Positions 48,240 through 58,630 are shown, counted from the first letter of the stretch. The stretch: 64,000 nucleotides of DNA from Doryteuthis pealeii (GCA_023376005.1 CM042181.1:19995493-20059492), one strand, 5' to 3'. Notes: generated by a model from the sequence alone, not told the origin. Numbers and translations: made by a program.

Positions 48240-48600
48240 TCTAGTAACACAATATAATAAATAAGATTTATTATATGTATTAATGCTTTACACTATAAAT
48301 TAAATGCTCATAGATTACGCATTTCCTGAGGGTATTATGATGTAGACAATGACGTAGTTTCATGTTATAGACAGACAAACACCGATTCTCCATTATAAAA
48401 TTTAGTTTTAAATTCTTTTTTTTTTAATTTTTTTTTTTTACAGAAATATCATTGAGAAATAAGATTTATTCGATGTATTAATTATTTCGACTATAAATTA
48501 AATACTCGTTGATAAACTTACGCATTATTAGATTATTTAAAGTATAGAATCAAGCGTTATCTTATTATAATGGAGATACGGTATTTTTCTTAGAAAGCTA
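48240..48600. repeat. dispersed AT-rich repeat, two decayed copies
   Basis: Segments with AAATAAGATTTATT.., ACTATAAATTAAAT.. and ACGCATTTCCTGAGGGTATT occur at 48250-48400, partly at 48455-48580, and again at 52405-52565 in the next intron. Confidence 0.55.
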
Positions 48601-48619
48601 TAGTATTTCCATAACTTAC

Positions 48620-48668
48620 CTCCATTTTCCTTTTGGCCTCATCACCATCATCACCACCGCCGAAGGAT
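48620..48668 (-). CDS. TnT: troponin T, exon E3 (49 nt)
   Basis: Encodes SFGGGDDGDEAKRKME (visible 7-22), after completing a Lys codon with AA from E2. Acceptor TTACTTATCTAAATAG, donor GTAAGT, phase 2 in and phase 0 out. The SFGGG start resembles the SFGGS of microexon E2, so one may have arisen from the other. Confidence 0.85.
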
Positions 48669-49047
48669 CTATTTAGATAAGTAAAAAAAGTTTTTTATAG
48701 TTTTTGTGATACGTAAAATATTTTAATATTTCAAGAACGGTAAAAAAACGAAAACAACATCCGTTTAGATAAAGAAACAAGATAACGGTATATTTTACCG
48801 AGAAACGGGAAAAAAAATTGTTTTTTAAAAAGCAGAGAAAATATTTGCATCATGATACATGATACATGATTTACAAGGAATGTTCTGGAAACGAATTGTG
48901 TTTTAAAACAATTAAAAACAAAAAAACAAATTTGGATTAACGAAAATTTTGGTTAAAACATTTAAAATTTTAACAGATTAAAAATCATTTAAAATTCGTA
49001 AAATAAAAATAAAAAGAATTTATCATTTAAAACAACAAAAAAAGTTG

Positions 49048-49148
49048 GTTATTTCCTATAAGTCCAACATAAACAAAGGGGAATCACTCTTGACTGATAA
49101 ATTATTATCTATTTATTGATCTACTAGGAAAAAAGAAGACGGGTTAGG

Positions 49149-49190
<42 letters not shown>

Positions 49191-49269
49191 TTAATGGGAA
49201 AATAAATATATTAACTATCAGACAAGAGTGGTTCCCCTTTGTTTATGTTGGACTTATAGGAAATAACCA
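49048..49269. mobile_element. palindromic MITE-like element with TTAGGG core
   Basis: Inverted arms of about 45 bp (TTTCCTATAAGTCCAACATA and onward, reverse complement at 49230-49262) enclose about nine TTAGGG repeats at 49142-49190, then GTTTAATGGGAAAATAAATA. That last phrase is also the neighbour of the CCCTAA repeats at 1765 and 2215. Confidence 0.75.
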
Positions 49270-49592
49270 AAAAGTTACTTGAGAATGGTAACTTTTCCTG
49301 GAATTTGAAAAAGGGAATTTATGAAAGTTTTTAAAGATTTAAAAATCATTTCGCGAAGATTCTTGGTTTCATTTAAAGAAAATAATAAAAGGAATTACAA
49401 TAATCAAATTATTATTGGTAAAATAGAATTAAAAAAAAAAATTATCAATTTATATATTCCAATATTTTTTCTTCAAAACATTCGGCCCCATATTTTTTTT
49501 TTAATGCGTTAAAAATGCTTCAAAATAAATTTTTTTTTAATTCAATCGCCCCGAGCAGAACATCCAACAAACACCGCGTGCAACATACGAAA

Positions 49593-49636
49593 ACACTGGA
49601 CAGCAGTTTCGACCTATTAGGTCTCATTAGCAGTGT
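49593..49636 (-). ncRNA. degenerate hammerhead ribozyme motif
   Basis: Minus strand: stem I ACACTG/CAGTGT perfect, stem II GACCT-AAT-AGGTC perfect, GAAA present, stem III AC-TGCT-GT, H17 = C. The core reads CTAATGA instead of CTGATGA, so invariant G5 is changed to A and catalysis is expected to be lost. It is sense relative to troponin T (intron 2). Confidence 0.7.
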
Positions 49637-49721
49637 ATACAGTGATCTCCTCCAGCGACCACAGAATGCAGAGTTCGCCGTGTGTTGCTGGTTCGATTTC
49701 GAGTGGGGGAGATCACGGTAT

Positions 49722-49757
49722 ACACTACTGATGAAACCTAAAAGGTGTCCAGTGTTT
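49722..49757 (+). ncRNA. degenerate hammerhead motif, inverted partner
   Basis: CTGATGA at 49728-49734 is intact and stem II AACCT..AGGT is partly kept, but the GAAA and stem III have been deleted, leaving GTCCAGTGT directly after. It is the inverted twin of 49593-49636. Confidence 0.6.
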
Positions 49758-50034
49758 CCGTATGTCGCACGCAGTGTTTGCCAGATTCTTTGATCATGGT
49801 AATAGGGGGCGTTTTTTTTTTGTTTTCTTTTTTCAAAGAAAATAGGTACCTTTCTTTTCAATGAGAAAGAGGGCATTTTTGACGCATTGTTAAAATTATG
49901 AGGCAAAAAAAAAAAGATTTTTTTAATGGGGGAGGGGTCAAGGAATTTTTTTTCTCGTAAAGCGACCAATTCCAGATTTGCTGGGGGTGGGGATGGGGGT
50001 AAAGAAATATTGTTCAATCAAATAAAATGCACAA

Positions 50035-51130
50035 AGCGATACAAAATGGCGTCAATGGCAAAAGAGCGGGAAAAAAAAGCGGTAGAGAAAATTGGCGTTT
50101 TTTTTTAAGCCAAGGCGAAAGAGCGAAGGATATTTTATGTGTTTGAAAGATTGGAAGAAAAAAATCAAATCTCGTGGGGAACGAGATGTGTTTAAAGAGA
50201 AACGATCGAATGAAGAAAGAAGGAAAGATAATGAGGAATTTGAATTATAACAATAAAAAAGAAAAGAAAAAAAGAAAAAAAAGGAAAAAGGAAAGAAAAT
50301 GAAGAAAAGGGAGAAAAAGAAAAAAAAGAAAAATGAAAAGAAAAGAAAAAAGAAAAAAGAAAAAATAAAGAAGAAAGAAAAAAAGAAAAATGAAAAAGAA
50401 GGAAAAAAGAAACAAGAAAAAAAATGAAAAAGTAAAGAAAAAAAAATTAGAAAAAAAAAAAGAAAAAAGGCATGAAAGAAGGAAGGTGAAGAAAAAAATA
50501 TTTTAAAATGAAAAAAAAAATGAAAAAAAAAAAAATGAAAAAGAAGTGAAATAAAAGAAAGAAAGAAAGAAAGAAGAATATCAAGAGTAGGAAATTCATA
50601 TTGTGCTGTCAAATGTGTGCAAAAAGCAAATGGAATAAAATAGCGAAAACGAAATCATGGGGGAGGGAATCTGAAAGTTTAAAACAAGCATCAATTGAAA
50701 ACGGCTGAAACGGAACATCATTTTATTCAAAAAGAAAGGAAAGAAAAAAAAAAAAGAAAAAAAAAGAAGAAAAAAAGAAAAAAAGAAAAAAAAGAGGAAA
50801 AGAAAAAAAAGAAGAAAAAAAGAAAAAAAGGTTAAAGAAAAAAAGAAGAAAAAAAAAGAGGAAAAGAAAAAAAGAAGAAAAAAAAAGAAAAAAAGAAAAA
50901 GAAAAAAAGAGGAAAAAGAAAGAAAAAAAAAAGAAATCACACTTGTATTTCTGGCAAAAAAAAGAGAAGGAAAACTTTTAAAGAGATTTCCATTCAAGGG
51001 GAGATAATTCAAAGTTTAAAAAAATCATCATCGACACAAGACGTATTAAAGAGATACCAAGTTTAAAAAAAGCCAAGCTATCGCAGATTTTTGCAAACAT
51101 TTAATTAAAAAAAAAAAGAAACAAAAGAAA
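50035..51130. repeat. long polypurine (A/G) tract
   Basis: 50240-50580 and 50735-50937 are almost entirely A and G on the plus strand (GAAAAA-type units). Phe/Leu-rich minus-strand ORFs here are artefacts. It lies in troponin T intron 2. Confidence 0.92.
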
Positions 51131-51289
51131 GAAAAAAAAGGCGGGAAATCTCATGCGACATACAGACAGACAAACATAAAATAATTTTAGATATCAACAC
51201 CGTTCATTAAAAAAGAAAAAGATCAAAATTCAAATTTTGTTTATTTATAAAACGAGTTCCAATAATTTTTTTCTTAAGACTATAATGAT

Positions 51290-51450
51290 GATATAAATTC
51301 GGCGGAGGGAGTCTATCCCAATTTCACTAGTTAGACCAGGGAGATTATTTCTGCGTCTGAGGTGGAGTGCCACACTTACAATCAGATCGCCACTTCACTG
51401 CACAGATCCGAGTTGTACTACTCATGTGCTGAAAATTGGCGAGGGCCAGT
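51290..51450 (-). mobile_element. partial tRNA-derived SINE
   Basis: Body matches (GAGGGAGTCTATCCC, TGCGTCTGAGGTGGAGTGCC, TTCACTGCACAGATCC), ending at TTGGCGAGGGCCAG, where the tRNA head should begin. The palindrome at 51454 starts immediately after. Confidence 0.75.
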
Positions 51451-51453
51451 ATT

Positions 51454-51677
51454 ATCTGCGTTATTCGGACTATTGTCCCCATCTTTATTGTTATTTGTAC
51501 AACGTTTCGGCCGATATGCCCTCCGACCTTCTTCAGATATTTCTTGTCGGACTCGGGAACCTTCTCGGACTCGGGAACCTTCTTTTCGAAATACCTGAAG
51601 AAGGCCGGAGGGCATATCGACCGAAACGTTGTACAAATAACAATGAAGATGGGGACAATAGTCCGAATAACGCAGAT
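51454..51677. mobile_element. palindromic element with CTGAAGA..GAAAC motif in each arm
   Basis: Inverted arms of about 85 bp (ATCTGCGTTATTCGGACTAT, ending in the reverse complement at 51677). Each arm contains CTGAAGAAGG, a GGGCATATCG segment and CGAAACGTTGTACAAATAAC. CTGANGA followed by GAAA fits the hammerhead core, but stem I does not pair and stem II has a mismatch at its base. ORFs on both strands are reciprocal shadows. Confidence 0.75.
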
Positions 51678-51837
51678 TTAAGTATTTAAGTTTTAATGTA
51701 ATGAAATATATCAAATTAGAAATTATAACGAAATTAAATAAGAACGCATATAAAAAGATTACACTTATTTTAATTATATTTTAATTGGTTTTTATATAAA
51801 AAAAACATTCATAGGATTGATTTTAATATGTTGGTTT

Positions 51838-52208
51838 GGTTTGGTTTTGTTTTGTTTTACGGCATATCAACCTCGGTGGGTCATTTAATGCTGATAAAGT
51901 TTTGAAATAAATCAATTCTTAATGGATAATCCAATTTTTTTATAAATACATTTTCCGATTTAACCCATAGATGGGACCCTAACAGGTACTACCACTCCGG
52001 GTCAGAGTGGACCAGGAGCAATGGTGATGAAGGGGTGCTCCACATTCCCCAAACCTCCAAAACTGGAACCTCACCATCAGATAGAGTTTAACGTCATTCC
52101 CAGGACATATAGACCGTCAGCCACCGCCTTCTAGCACCCATATGATAAAAAGGGTTGGGGCTTGCCATAAGGGCAATAGGGTTGGGAAAATCATATAGGT
52201 GCTAGGGC
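51838..52208 (-). repeat. dispersed repeat family, copy 5 (inverted)
   Basis: Reverse complement of the 3' half of 45404-46005, including ACCACTCCGGGTCAGAGTGG and TCCCAGGACAT. Truncated at its 5' end (about 52208). Confidence 0.78.
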
Positions 52209-52940
52209 CGATTTAATATGTTGGAGAATGAAACAATAATATTAGAAATCAGTAGCACCAAGTAATTATTTATTAAACTCGGTTTTGTTAAAACCAGTAT
52301 GTAAAACTTTATTTCTTAGTGATATGTAAGACACATTACAGGATTTTAAATACACTAATAACATGAGCTGTTTTGAGGCAAATATAACTTAGATTTCCAT
52401 AGACATCATTGATAAATAAGATTTATTTGATGTATTGATGATTTTAACTATAAATTAAATATTCATTGATAAACTCAGGCATTTCCTGAGGGTATTGTGG
52501 CGTAAGCGGACGTAGTTCCGGCTACGGACAGACACCGAATCTCTATTATGATAAGATGTAAGGCGCGTAATAATTTAATTCATAATAAAACAAAATGGCT
52601 TCGTTGAAATTATTATATTGTAACTGACGTCATAACGCGCGGAAACAATCCAGGGATAAAAAAAAAAAAAGAAAAGGGGGAGGGGGTGTAAAACGAGGAA
52701 CGGAAACAAAATCCAGATAGTAATGGGGAAGGGTTCATTATTTCAGAAACGTGTGGAAAAACATTGAGGTATAAAAAAACACGTCTGACGAAAAAAAAAA
52801 AAAAGTTCCAAAAAACGCATCAACAACAAATATGAGAAAAAAAACAGCAAAAGCCTCCATTTTGAAACGGTAAAATGTTAGACCCGGACGTCTATCATTT
52901 TAAAATGTATATAAAATATATATATATATACAAAAGTTTG
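52209..52940. other. troponin T intron 2, AT-rich, no gene
   Basis: Holds one further copy of the AT-rich dispersed repeat (52405-52565, with GCATTTCCTGAGGGTATT) and a short A run. No ORF or RNA structure recognised. Confidence 0.5.
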
Positions 52941-52949
52941 TGAACTCAC

Positions 52950-52967
52950 TTGGATCCTCCAAAGCTC
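52950..52967 (-). CDS. TnT: troponin T, microexon E2 (18 nt)
   Basis: Acceptor CTTTTTCTGTCTAG, exon G AGC TTT GGA GGA TCC AA, donor GTGAGT. It gives SFGGSK (visible 1-6), the first G completing a codon of an upstream exon and AA being completed by E3. It is only 18 nt, in frame as a cassette, and could be skipped. Support comes from both splice sites, correct phase into E3 and the SFGG echo at the start of E3. It could still be chance. Confidence 0.65.
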
Positions 52968-53289
52968 CTAGACAGAAAAAGTAAGTGTTGATACTAATAG
53001 GTTAATTAAGTGATAGATTTTAAAGGTACTTAAGGACTATTTACTCGGACAAACAGCGGACCAAACAGATACAAACATACGGACGTACAGACAGACAGAC
53101 ATAAAAATGCATGTTAATATACAGACATAGGTACATTTATATGCGATAGTTGTTTTTTCCTTTTAGAAGTCCGTCCCAGGCGATAATGACGTCACCCCAT
53201 GTCGTTGAAGGTGTGTCTACAGAAAAAACTGCGTAGGTGTCACGATCAAAGAGGCGTGACACCGGGGTTCAGACTACAATAAAAGAAGC

Positions 53290-53615
53290 CCGTGGAGATC
53301 GATTGGAGAGACAATGATCAGGTTCGAGATCACTTGAAAAGAACTCCCGATGGTTCCACGTTTGCGTAACCCCTGCCAACGACTCTCAGCTGTACACGAC
53401 CGAGGGAATAAACATCTCATCTTACATTTTCCTAAATACAAGTGTTTGTGTTCTTTGACGGGTCCAGTGTGTAACACCTTGTCATGTATGTATTTTCTCC
53501 ACGTGCTCACAGAATAAAGTCTATGCTTGTTATTATATATAACTTCTTTGTCGGATTGTTTCATGTACACACATGTACCCACGTTGGAAGGTTACTTTGA
53601 GCATTCCAACATGTT
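53290..53615. repeat. dispersed repeat relative (LTR-like family)
   Basis: The end (TGTACACACATGTACCCACG, TTGGAAGGTTACTTTGAGC) matches the ends of 43680-44110 and 55740-56155, while the upstream part differs. The minus-strand ORF at 53274-53582 is unsupported. Confidence 0.5.
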
Positions 53616-54660
53616 ACAAGAACATTATCATCTTATAAAATTAACCAAATTTTACTATAAAAGAGAGGTAATTTTCTGTCTTTGTATTTACGTTTAATTA
53701 ATAAAAAAAGGTTATAATAGAAGCTTTAATACTCAAGTTATGGGTTTACAAAACGACAAATATATGGGTCATTCAATAAATACAGTGAATTTTAACCAAG
53801 GATTTGGCAATAGGAAGCACTGTTTTACTGTTGCACGTCAACCCTTGTTGGGTCATTTTATACTGAAGACATTTTGTTTCGGTGTTTTTTTTTTTCCAGA
53901 TTATATTTCTTTCATCCTTCGTCGCCAATTTTATGGTTAAGCCTTTTTATAACCCAGCTTATAAAAAGGGTAACTGTGAGTTCTTTAAGCAAAAATAAAA
54001 CAAGTCAATACTCTTTGACAACAGGATAACAACTGAATTTTATTTCGGATATTTGGCACCTGTCGACGTATGTATGTGTGTGTGTGTGCGCATGTCAAAT
54101 ATTTGTGTGTGCTGATGACCGGAAACAAATCAGCTTTATTTATGAGGTCATAACAGATGGGTACTCAATTTAAAAAAAACTCAGAATGACCTTTTTTACT
54201 GACCACTGCGACCGGAACTTTTTCTTTACCGGAGAGTCAGTGTTTTTCTAGAGACCAATATCCGCATATATATGTACCATTTTGTCTGAAAGGTCTTAGT
54301 CTAAGCAAAACTGGTGACTACATTTCTAATACTACGACTACAACAAACTCCAAAAATGGATACGTTTGTAAGATCGACAAATTTAATCTATAAGCAAAAC
54401 AATGAAAACCAAATGCCTTACCTGTGAATTAAACTACTATGCGGTGCGTGTTCAGAATAGCCCACCTATTCATTTACATATGCATTTATTCAGCAATGGT
54501 GTGATACAAGCATTTACCGTCCAGATAAGAGTTCATTATTCGAAATTTGGCCGATGGTTATATTGTAGATAGTCGAAGACGTAATTTTGGGATTTAACTT
54601 AAGTAAACAGAAAATGAAAAATTTGACCAAAATTTATTCTTATCTGAATGATGAATGTAA
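53616..54660. other. no gene recognised
   Basis: AT-rich sequence. CTGATGACCGGAAACAAATC at about 54103 has hammerhead core words but no stem II loop (see rejected). Confidence 0.5.
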
Positions 54661-54786
54661 GTATTACACACACACACACACACACACATACATACATACA
54701 CATACATATATATATATGAGGTTAAGTAAACAAACAAATGCGTTTATTTTTATATGGCTTTAAGCCGACAATTTTTGGAGGATATG

Positions 54787-55015
54787 TGCTTAATTGAAGT
54801 CATACCTAATTTTGAAAATTAATTAGTTAATAATTAATGAATTTAGGCGGGCATATATGTTCAAATGTATGGCTAAACGAATCGAGAAAATGTCAATCCC
54901 TGAATGTACATTTCGACCTATTAGGTCTCATCAGCAAGGTTATATACATATATGCCCGCCTAAATTCATTAATTATTAACTAATTAATTTTCAAAATTAG
55001 GTATGACTTCAATTA

Positions 55016-55020
<5 letters not shown>
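54787..55020. mobile_element. inverted-repeat element centred on a hammerhead
   Basis: Arms 54787-54857 and 54949-55020 are near-perfect reverse complements (GTGCTTAATTGAAGTCATAC to GGCGGGCATATA). The hammerhead at 54898-54939 lies in the loop. It is followed by (CA)n(TA)n at 55021-55096. Confidence 0.85.
54898..54939 (-). ncRNA. hammerhead ribozyme, complete consensus
   Basis: Minus strand: stem I CCTTG (54935-54939) pairs with CAGGG (54898-54902) including one G-U. The core CTGATGA spans 54928-54934. Stem II GACCT-AAT-AGGTC spans 54915-54927 with 5 of 5 pairs. GAA spans 54912-54914, minimal stem III ATGTACAT spans 54904-54911, and H17 = T on the RNA strand is at 54903. Stem II and core closely resemble the type I hammerheads known from Penelope-like elements and satellite repeats. 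It is sense relative to troponin T if the gene extends this far upstream. Confidence 0.82.

Positions 55021-55096
<76 letters not shown>
55021..55096. repeat. (CA)n(TA)n microsatellite
   Basis: CA run of about 32 bp followed by a TA run. Confidence 0.95.
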
Positions 55097-55100
<4 letters not shown>

Positions 55101-55136
55101 TTACGGACACACAGACACATACACACATATATATAT

Positions 55137-55255
55137 AAGCGGAGTGGCTTATTGTCGGTATCAGCGACAAGAGAACTCAAGGTATGCTACTCATGCGGTA
55201 TCGAAATCAGAACCTTGTGGTCCCTCGACTGATGCTCTACCGACTCATAATTATA
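55137..55255 (-). mobile_element. partial tRNA-derived SINE with internal deletion
   Basis: GGAGTGGCTTATTGTCGGTA matches the tail. It then jumps to GTGCTACTCAT-like sequence and a tRNA head (GAACCTTGTGGTCCCTCGAC, GATGCTCTACCGACT). Confidence 0.7.
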
Positions 55256-55489
55256 TTTCTCCATTGATAAGGAACTTTTTTTTTTATATGTGGGCTATTC
55301 TGGACAGTCAACCGCGATTTTAATAAATTCACTCACAATGGATGGTTTAATGATATTTAGTTATGTTTAGTTAACACAACAAAATTATTAAATTTTAGAT
55401 TTTTATTTAGTGGTTTAAAATTATTAAATTCTAATGAGTTTTAACGTATTCGAAATCCACAAGCTCTCGATTGACGTCACCGGCCATCG

Positions 55490-55735
55490 TTCTAGGTAAG
55501 TCCCCTTCACAGTATCCAATGTCCGTACGGAGCTGATGAATATAATTTTAAAGTTCCAAACTCCAATTAAGCCAACAGTAAGAGAATGCAGCCGGTATAC
55601 AGAAAATCCCGAAAGGAAGAAGTAATACTGGCTAGGCTGCGCATTGGCCATACAAGACTTACGCACTTTTTTATGCTCAAGCAGGTGGATCAACCACGGC
55701 GCGGAATATGACGTCAGTAAAACGTTAAGTCTGGG
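55490..55735 (+). pseudogene. non-LTR retrotransposon C-terminus, copy 1
   Basis: Plus-strand sequence encodes, with breaks, EEVILARLRIGHTRLTHF-like residues followed by the LLKQ.DQP segment, the conserved end of Jockey/CR1-type LINE proteins. It is followed directly by the LTR-like repeat at 55740. Confidence 0.72.
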
Positions 55736-55739
55736 TGGA

Positions 55740-56155
55740 CATAAGTCAATTAGGGTTATCTTCCCTTGCTGCGGTTCATTAGCCGATAGGTGGCGTGAGT
55801 ATTTGGCCACAATGCGGGAATTCTGAATTCCTGTCTCTTTCCACTCAGGCCGGCAATGAGTAAACATGCGTTAGGCACCTGACGCCTCTAACCCTTAGGT
55901 GGGGGGCTTTACCCCCAAACCAGCTACCAGTAAGTGACATTCCCTACGACGCAAGTCGTACGCCTATTTCCTCATAATACATTTATGTATCTATTTTGTA
56001 TATCTTTGTCTTAAATGTATCTCCGTCACTTACAGAATAAATATGGTTATCGTTGTACACATTTGTCGGAATGTTTTTATGTACACACGTGTATCCACGT
56101 TTGGGAGGTTGCTTTAAGCCTTCCAATGTTAACATAACTTCTCTAGCATGTTATA
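55740..56155 (+). repeat. dispersed repeat, LTR-like, copy 2
   Basis: Close relative of 43680-44110 in the same orientation. It separates LINE copies 1 and 2, which share the sequence CCCTTCACAGTATCCA at their starts, so the pair may be a duplication. Confidence 0.62.
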
Positions 56156-56204
56156 ACGCCATCATAACGTAATCGTGAATCATCAATTTGTTTTCTTGAA
56201 AAAA

Positions 56205-56490
56205 TCCTTAAAGTCCCCTTCACAGTATCCAGTGTCCGTACGGAGCTGATGAATGTAATTTTAAAGTTCCAAACTCCAATTAAGCCAACAGTAAGAGAAT
56301 GCATGCCGGGATACAGAAAATCCCGAGAGGAAGAAGTAATACTGGTTTGACTGCGCATTGGCCATACAAGACTTACGCACTCTTTTATGCTCAAGCAGGA
56401 GGATCAACCACAGTGCGGGATATGTCAAACACCCTGCACTGTCAAACATTTCCTCATGGAGTGTGAAGGTTTTGTTCCAATCGAAAAAAT
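56205..56490 (+). pseudogene. non-LTR retrotransposon C-terminus, copy 2 (best)
   Basis: Plus-strand reading gives LRIGHTRLTHSFMLKQEDQP then QCGICQTPCTVKHFLMECEG. The C..C....C..KHFL.EC pattern is the Cys/His end motif of Jockey/CR1-type LINE ORF2. A stop in the first part shows it is dead. Confidence 0.82.
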
Positions 56491-56574
56491 CTTTTTATTT
56501 GGTTCTTTAGATCTTCAAAAAAAGTCCATCAAATAAAATATCTCCCCAAGAACGACCATTGCTCTTGGTAAGTC

Positions 56575-56754
56575 ATCTTGGCGGCATCCAGTGTCCGTAC
56601 GGAGCTGATGAATGTAAGTTCAAAGTTCCAAACTCCAATTAAGCCAACAGTAAATGAATGCAAGCCAGGATACAGACAATCCCCAGAGGAAGAAGTAATA
56701 CTGGCTTGGCTGCGCATTGGCCATAGAAGATTTACGTACTCTTTTATGCTTAAG

Positions 56755-56760
<6 letters not shown>
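56575..56760 (+). pseudogene. non-LTR retrotransposon C-terminus, copy 3
   Basis: The plus-strand ORF includes SSKFQTPIKPTVNECKPGYR, then EEEVILAWLRIGHRRFTYSF. Same family as copies 1 and 2, truncated by a (TA)n run at 56758-56807. Confidence 0.78.
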
Positions 56761-56809
<49 letters not shown>

Positions 56810-57179
56810 CTCTATATATATCTACATTATTCTTCGCTTAAACGCTTGGATTATTTTATTATCTCGCCAGAATGATTCCATCGTCAATCGAAGAGATCTT
56901 GTGGATAAGTTTTGGGGAATAACGAATTTGTTTTTGTTTTATTTCATATCAAGGAATAGTTCTGATAGTTGGAATATTTTTGGCATTTTTGAAATTGAAG
57001 AAGTTGGTTGTAAAACCAGGAACCATTGGATCAGTTAGAAATAAAATTAGTTGACTATTTAGGAATAACATGCAAAAAATACTAAATTAATAAAATTGGT
57101 TAATTTTATTGGTTATTTTTTGTTTAATAAAAGAAAACAATAAAATTTGCTATCTTATTTCTCGCCTGACAAATTTTTG

Positions 57180-57182
<3 letters not shown>

Positions 57183-57228
<46 letters not shown>
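57183..57228. repeat. (ATT)n microsatellite
   Basis: ATT trinucleotide run at the left edge of the inverted-repeat block described next. Confidence 0.95.
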
Positions 57229-58630
57229 GTAAATATGGAAAATCGGGCGTAATTACCCCGGCGCAACTATCAGTTTCACTTACCTCCCTTTGCTTGATTT
57301 TTTATTTCTTGATTCATACAATTGATATAAAAAAGGAATACAATAGTACAATAAATGGTTTAATTGTTCAACGGCATATCAAATCCTTATGGGTTATTTA
57401 ATACCTAAACTTGATTCATTTGTAAAATTTGGTTTATTTGTTTAACGTAATTTCAACTCTATGTGGGTTATTTAATGCCTAAATTTGATTCATTTGTAAA
57501 GGTTTGGTTTGATTTATTTATTTAACGGCATATCAATTCCTTATGGGTTATTTAATGTAACTCATGAAGGATTTCAGTGTAGCGAAAGCAACACTTCTAC
57601 TTGTCCAGACGTGTTGCTAGATTCAGGATAACAAGTGGACCCGTACAGTTGGCGAGTAGTATACGACAGACCGGAAACAACCACTTGGAAGACCTCCAAG
57701 ACGTTAGATAGAAATAGGTGAAAACAGAAAACGTGTTCAATACAGGTTTAAAGAGATATATAATACTTTTTTTTATAGTTTTATGGATAATCTTTTTTAT
57801 TCTTCTTTCTTTTTTACTGATTTTATTAAATATTCCCTACTTAAAAAGAATATTTATCGTAGTACTAGCAGGACATGTGAATATACCACAGTATGATGAT
57901 TTAATTATTTCATAAAAAATAAGAATTCGGTGGATAGGCAACACCAGAAAATCAGGATTTAGAATTTTTGCATTTCATCTTGGACGATCTCATTTTTAAC
58001 CATTTGTAAAGATTTGGTTTGGTTTATTCATTTAACGGCATATCAATTCCTTATGGGTTATTTAATGTAATTCACGAAGGATCTCGATGTAGCGAAAGTA
58101 GACGTATCGCTAGATTGAGGTAACAAGTGAACCCGTACAGTTGTCGATTGGTATACGACAGGCCGGAAACGACCACTTGGAAGACCTCCAAGACAATAAA
58201 AAGACGTGGAAAACACCAGAAAACCTTGCCAATAAAAGTTTAAAGAGATATATAAAACTTTTTAAAATAATTTTATGGTTCTCCAATTTTTTACTTATTT
58301 TATTAAATATTCATCATTTAAAAAGAATATTTATCTTAGTATTAGCGGGACCTGTGGATATACCACAGTATGATGATTTAATTATTTCAACTCATAAGAA
58401 ATAAGAATTCGGGGGATAAGCAACACCAGAAAATCAGGATTTAGAATTTTTGCATTTCATCTTGGACGATCTCATTTTTAACCAGTGGGTGTTGCAACAT
58501 AATAACAGTCGTACAATTAAGGAACACGAATATAGATGAGTCTAAATAAAATCAAGCATTAAGGGGAGGTAAGTAAAAAAAAAAATATTTGGTCGCGCCG
58601 TCGTTATAAACCCAAATTTTCCATATTTAG
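57229..58630. mobile_element. 1.4-kb block with inverted ends and internal duplication
   Basis: 57229-57302 (AAATATGGAAAATCGGGCG.., CACTTACCTCCC) is inverted at about 58549-58630 (GGGAGGTAAGT.., TTTTCCATATTTA). Inside, about 400 bp at 57530-57950 is repeated at 58030-58410 (TATACGACAGACCGGAAACA, CCACTTGGAAGACCTCCAAG). No transposase is recognised and both internal copies have broken frames. Confidence 0.6.

Larger units (their letters stand above)
49560..49765. mobile_element. palindromic element carrying two degenerate hammerheads
   Basis: Arms of about 80-90 bp (CGTGCAACATACGAAAACAC on the left, reverse complement at the right end) enclose an unrelated-looking centre with TTGCTGGTTCGATTTCGAG (B-box-like). 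Each arm carries one hammerhead-type motif (49593-49636 and 49722-49757). Confidence 0.75.

Noticed and set aside
49520..50017. 165-codon minus-strand ORF
   Set aside because: Overlaps the palindromic element and both strands give similar shadow peptides, as expected of an inverted repeat.
50052..51012. Phe/Leu/Ser-rich minus-strand ORFs resembling membrane proteins
   Set aside because: Direct translation of a polypurine tract.
54103..54130. CTGATGACCGGAAACAAATC as another hammerhead
   Set aside because: Core words are present but only CCG separates them, so stem II cannot form.
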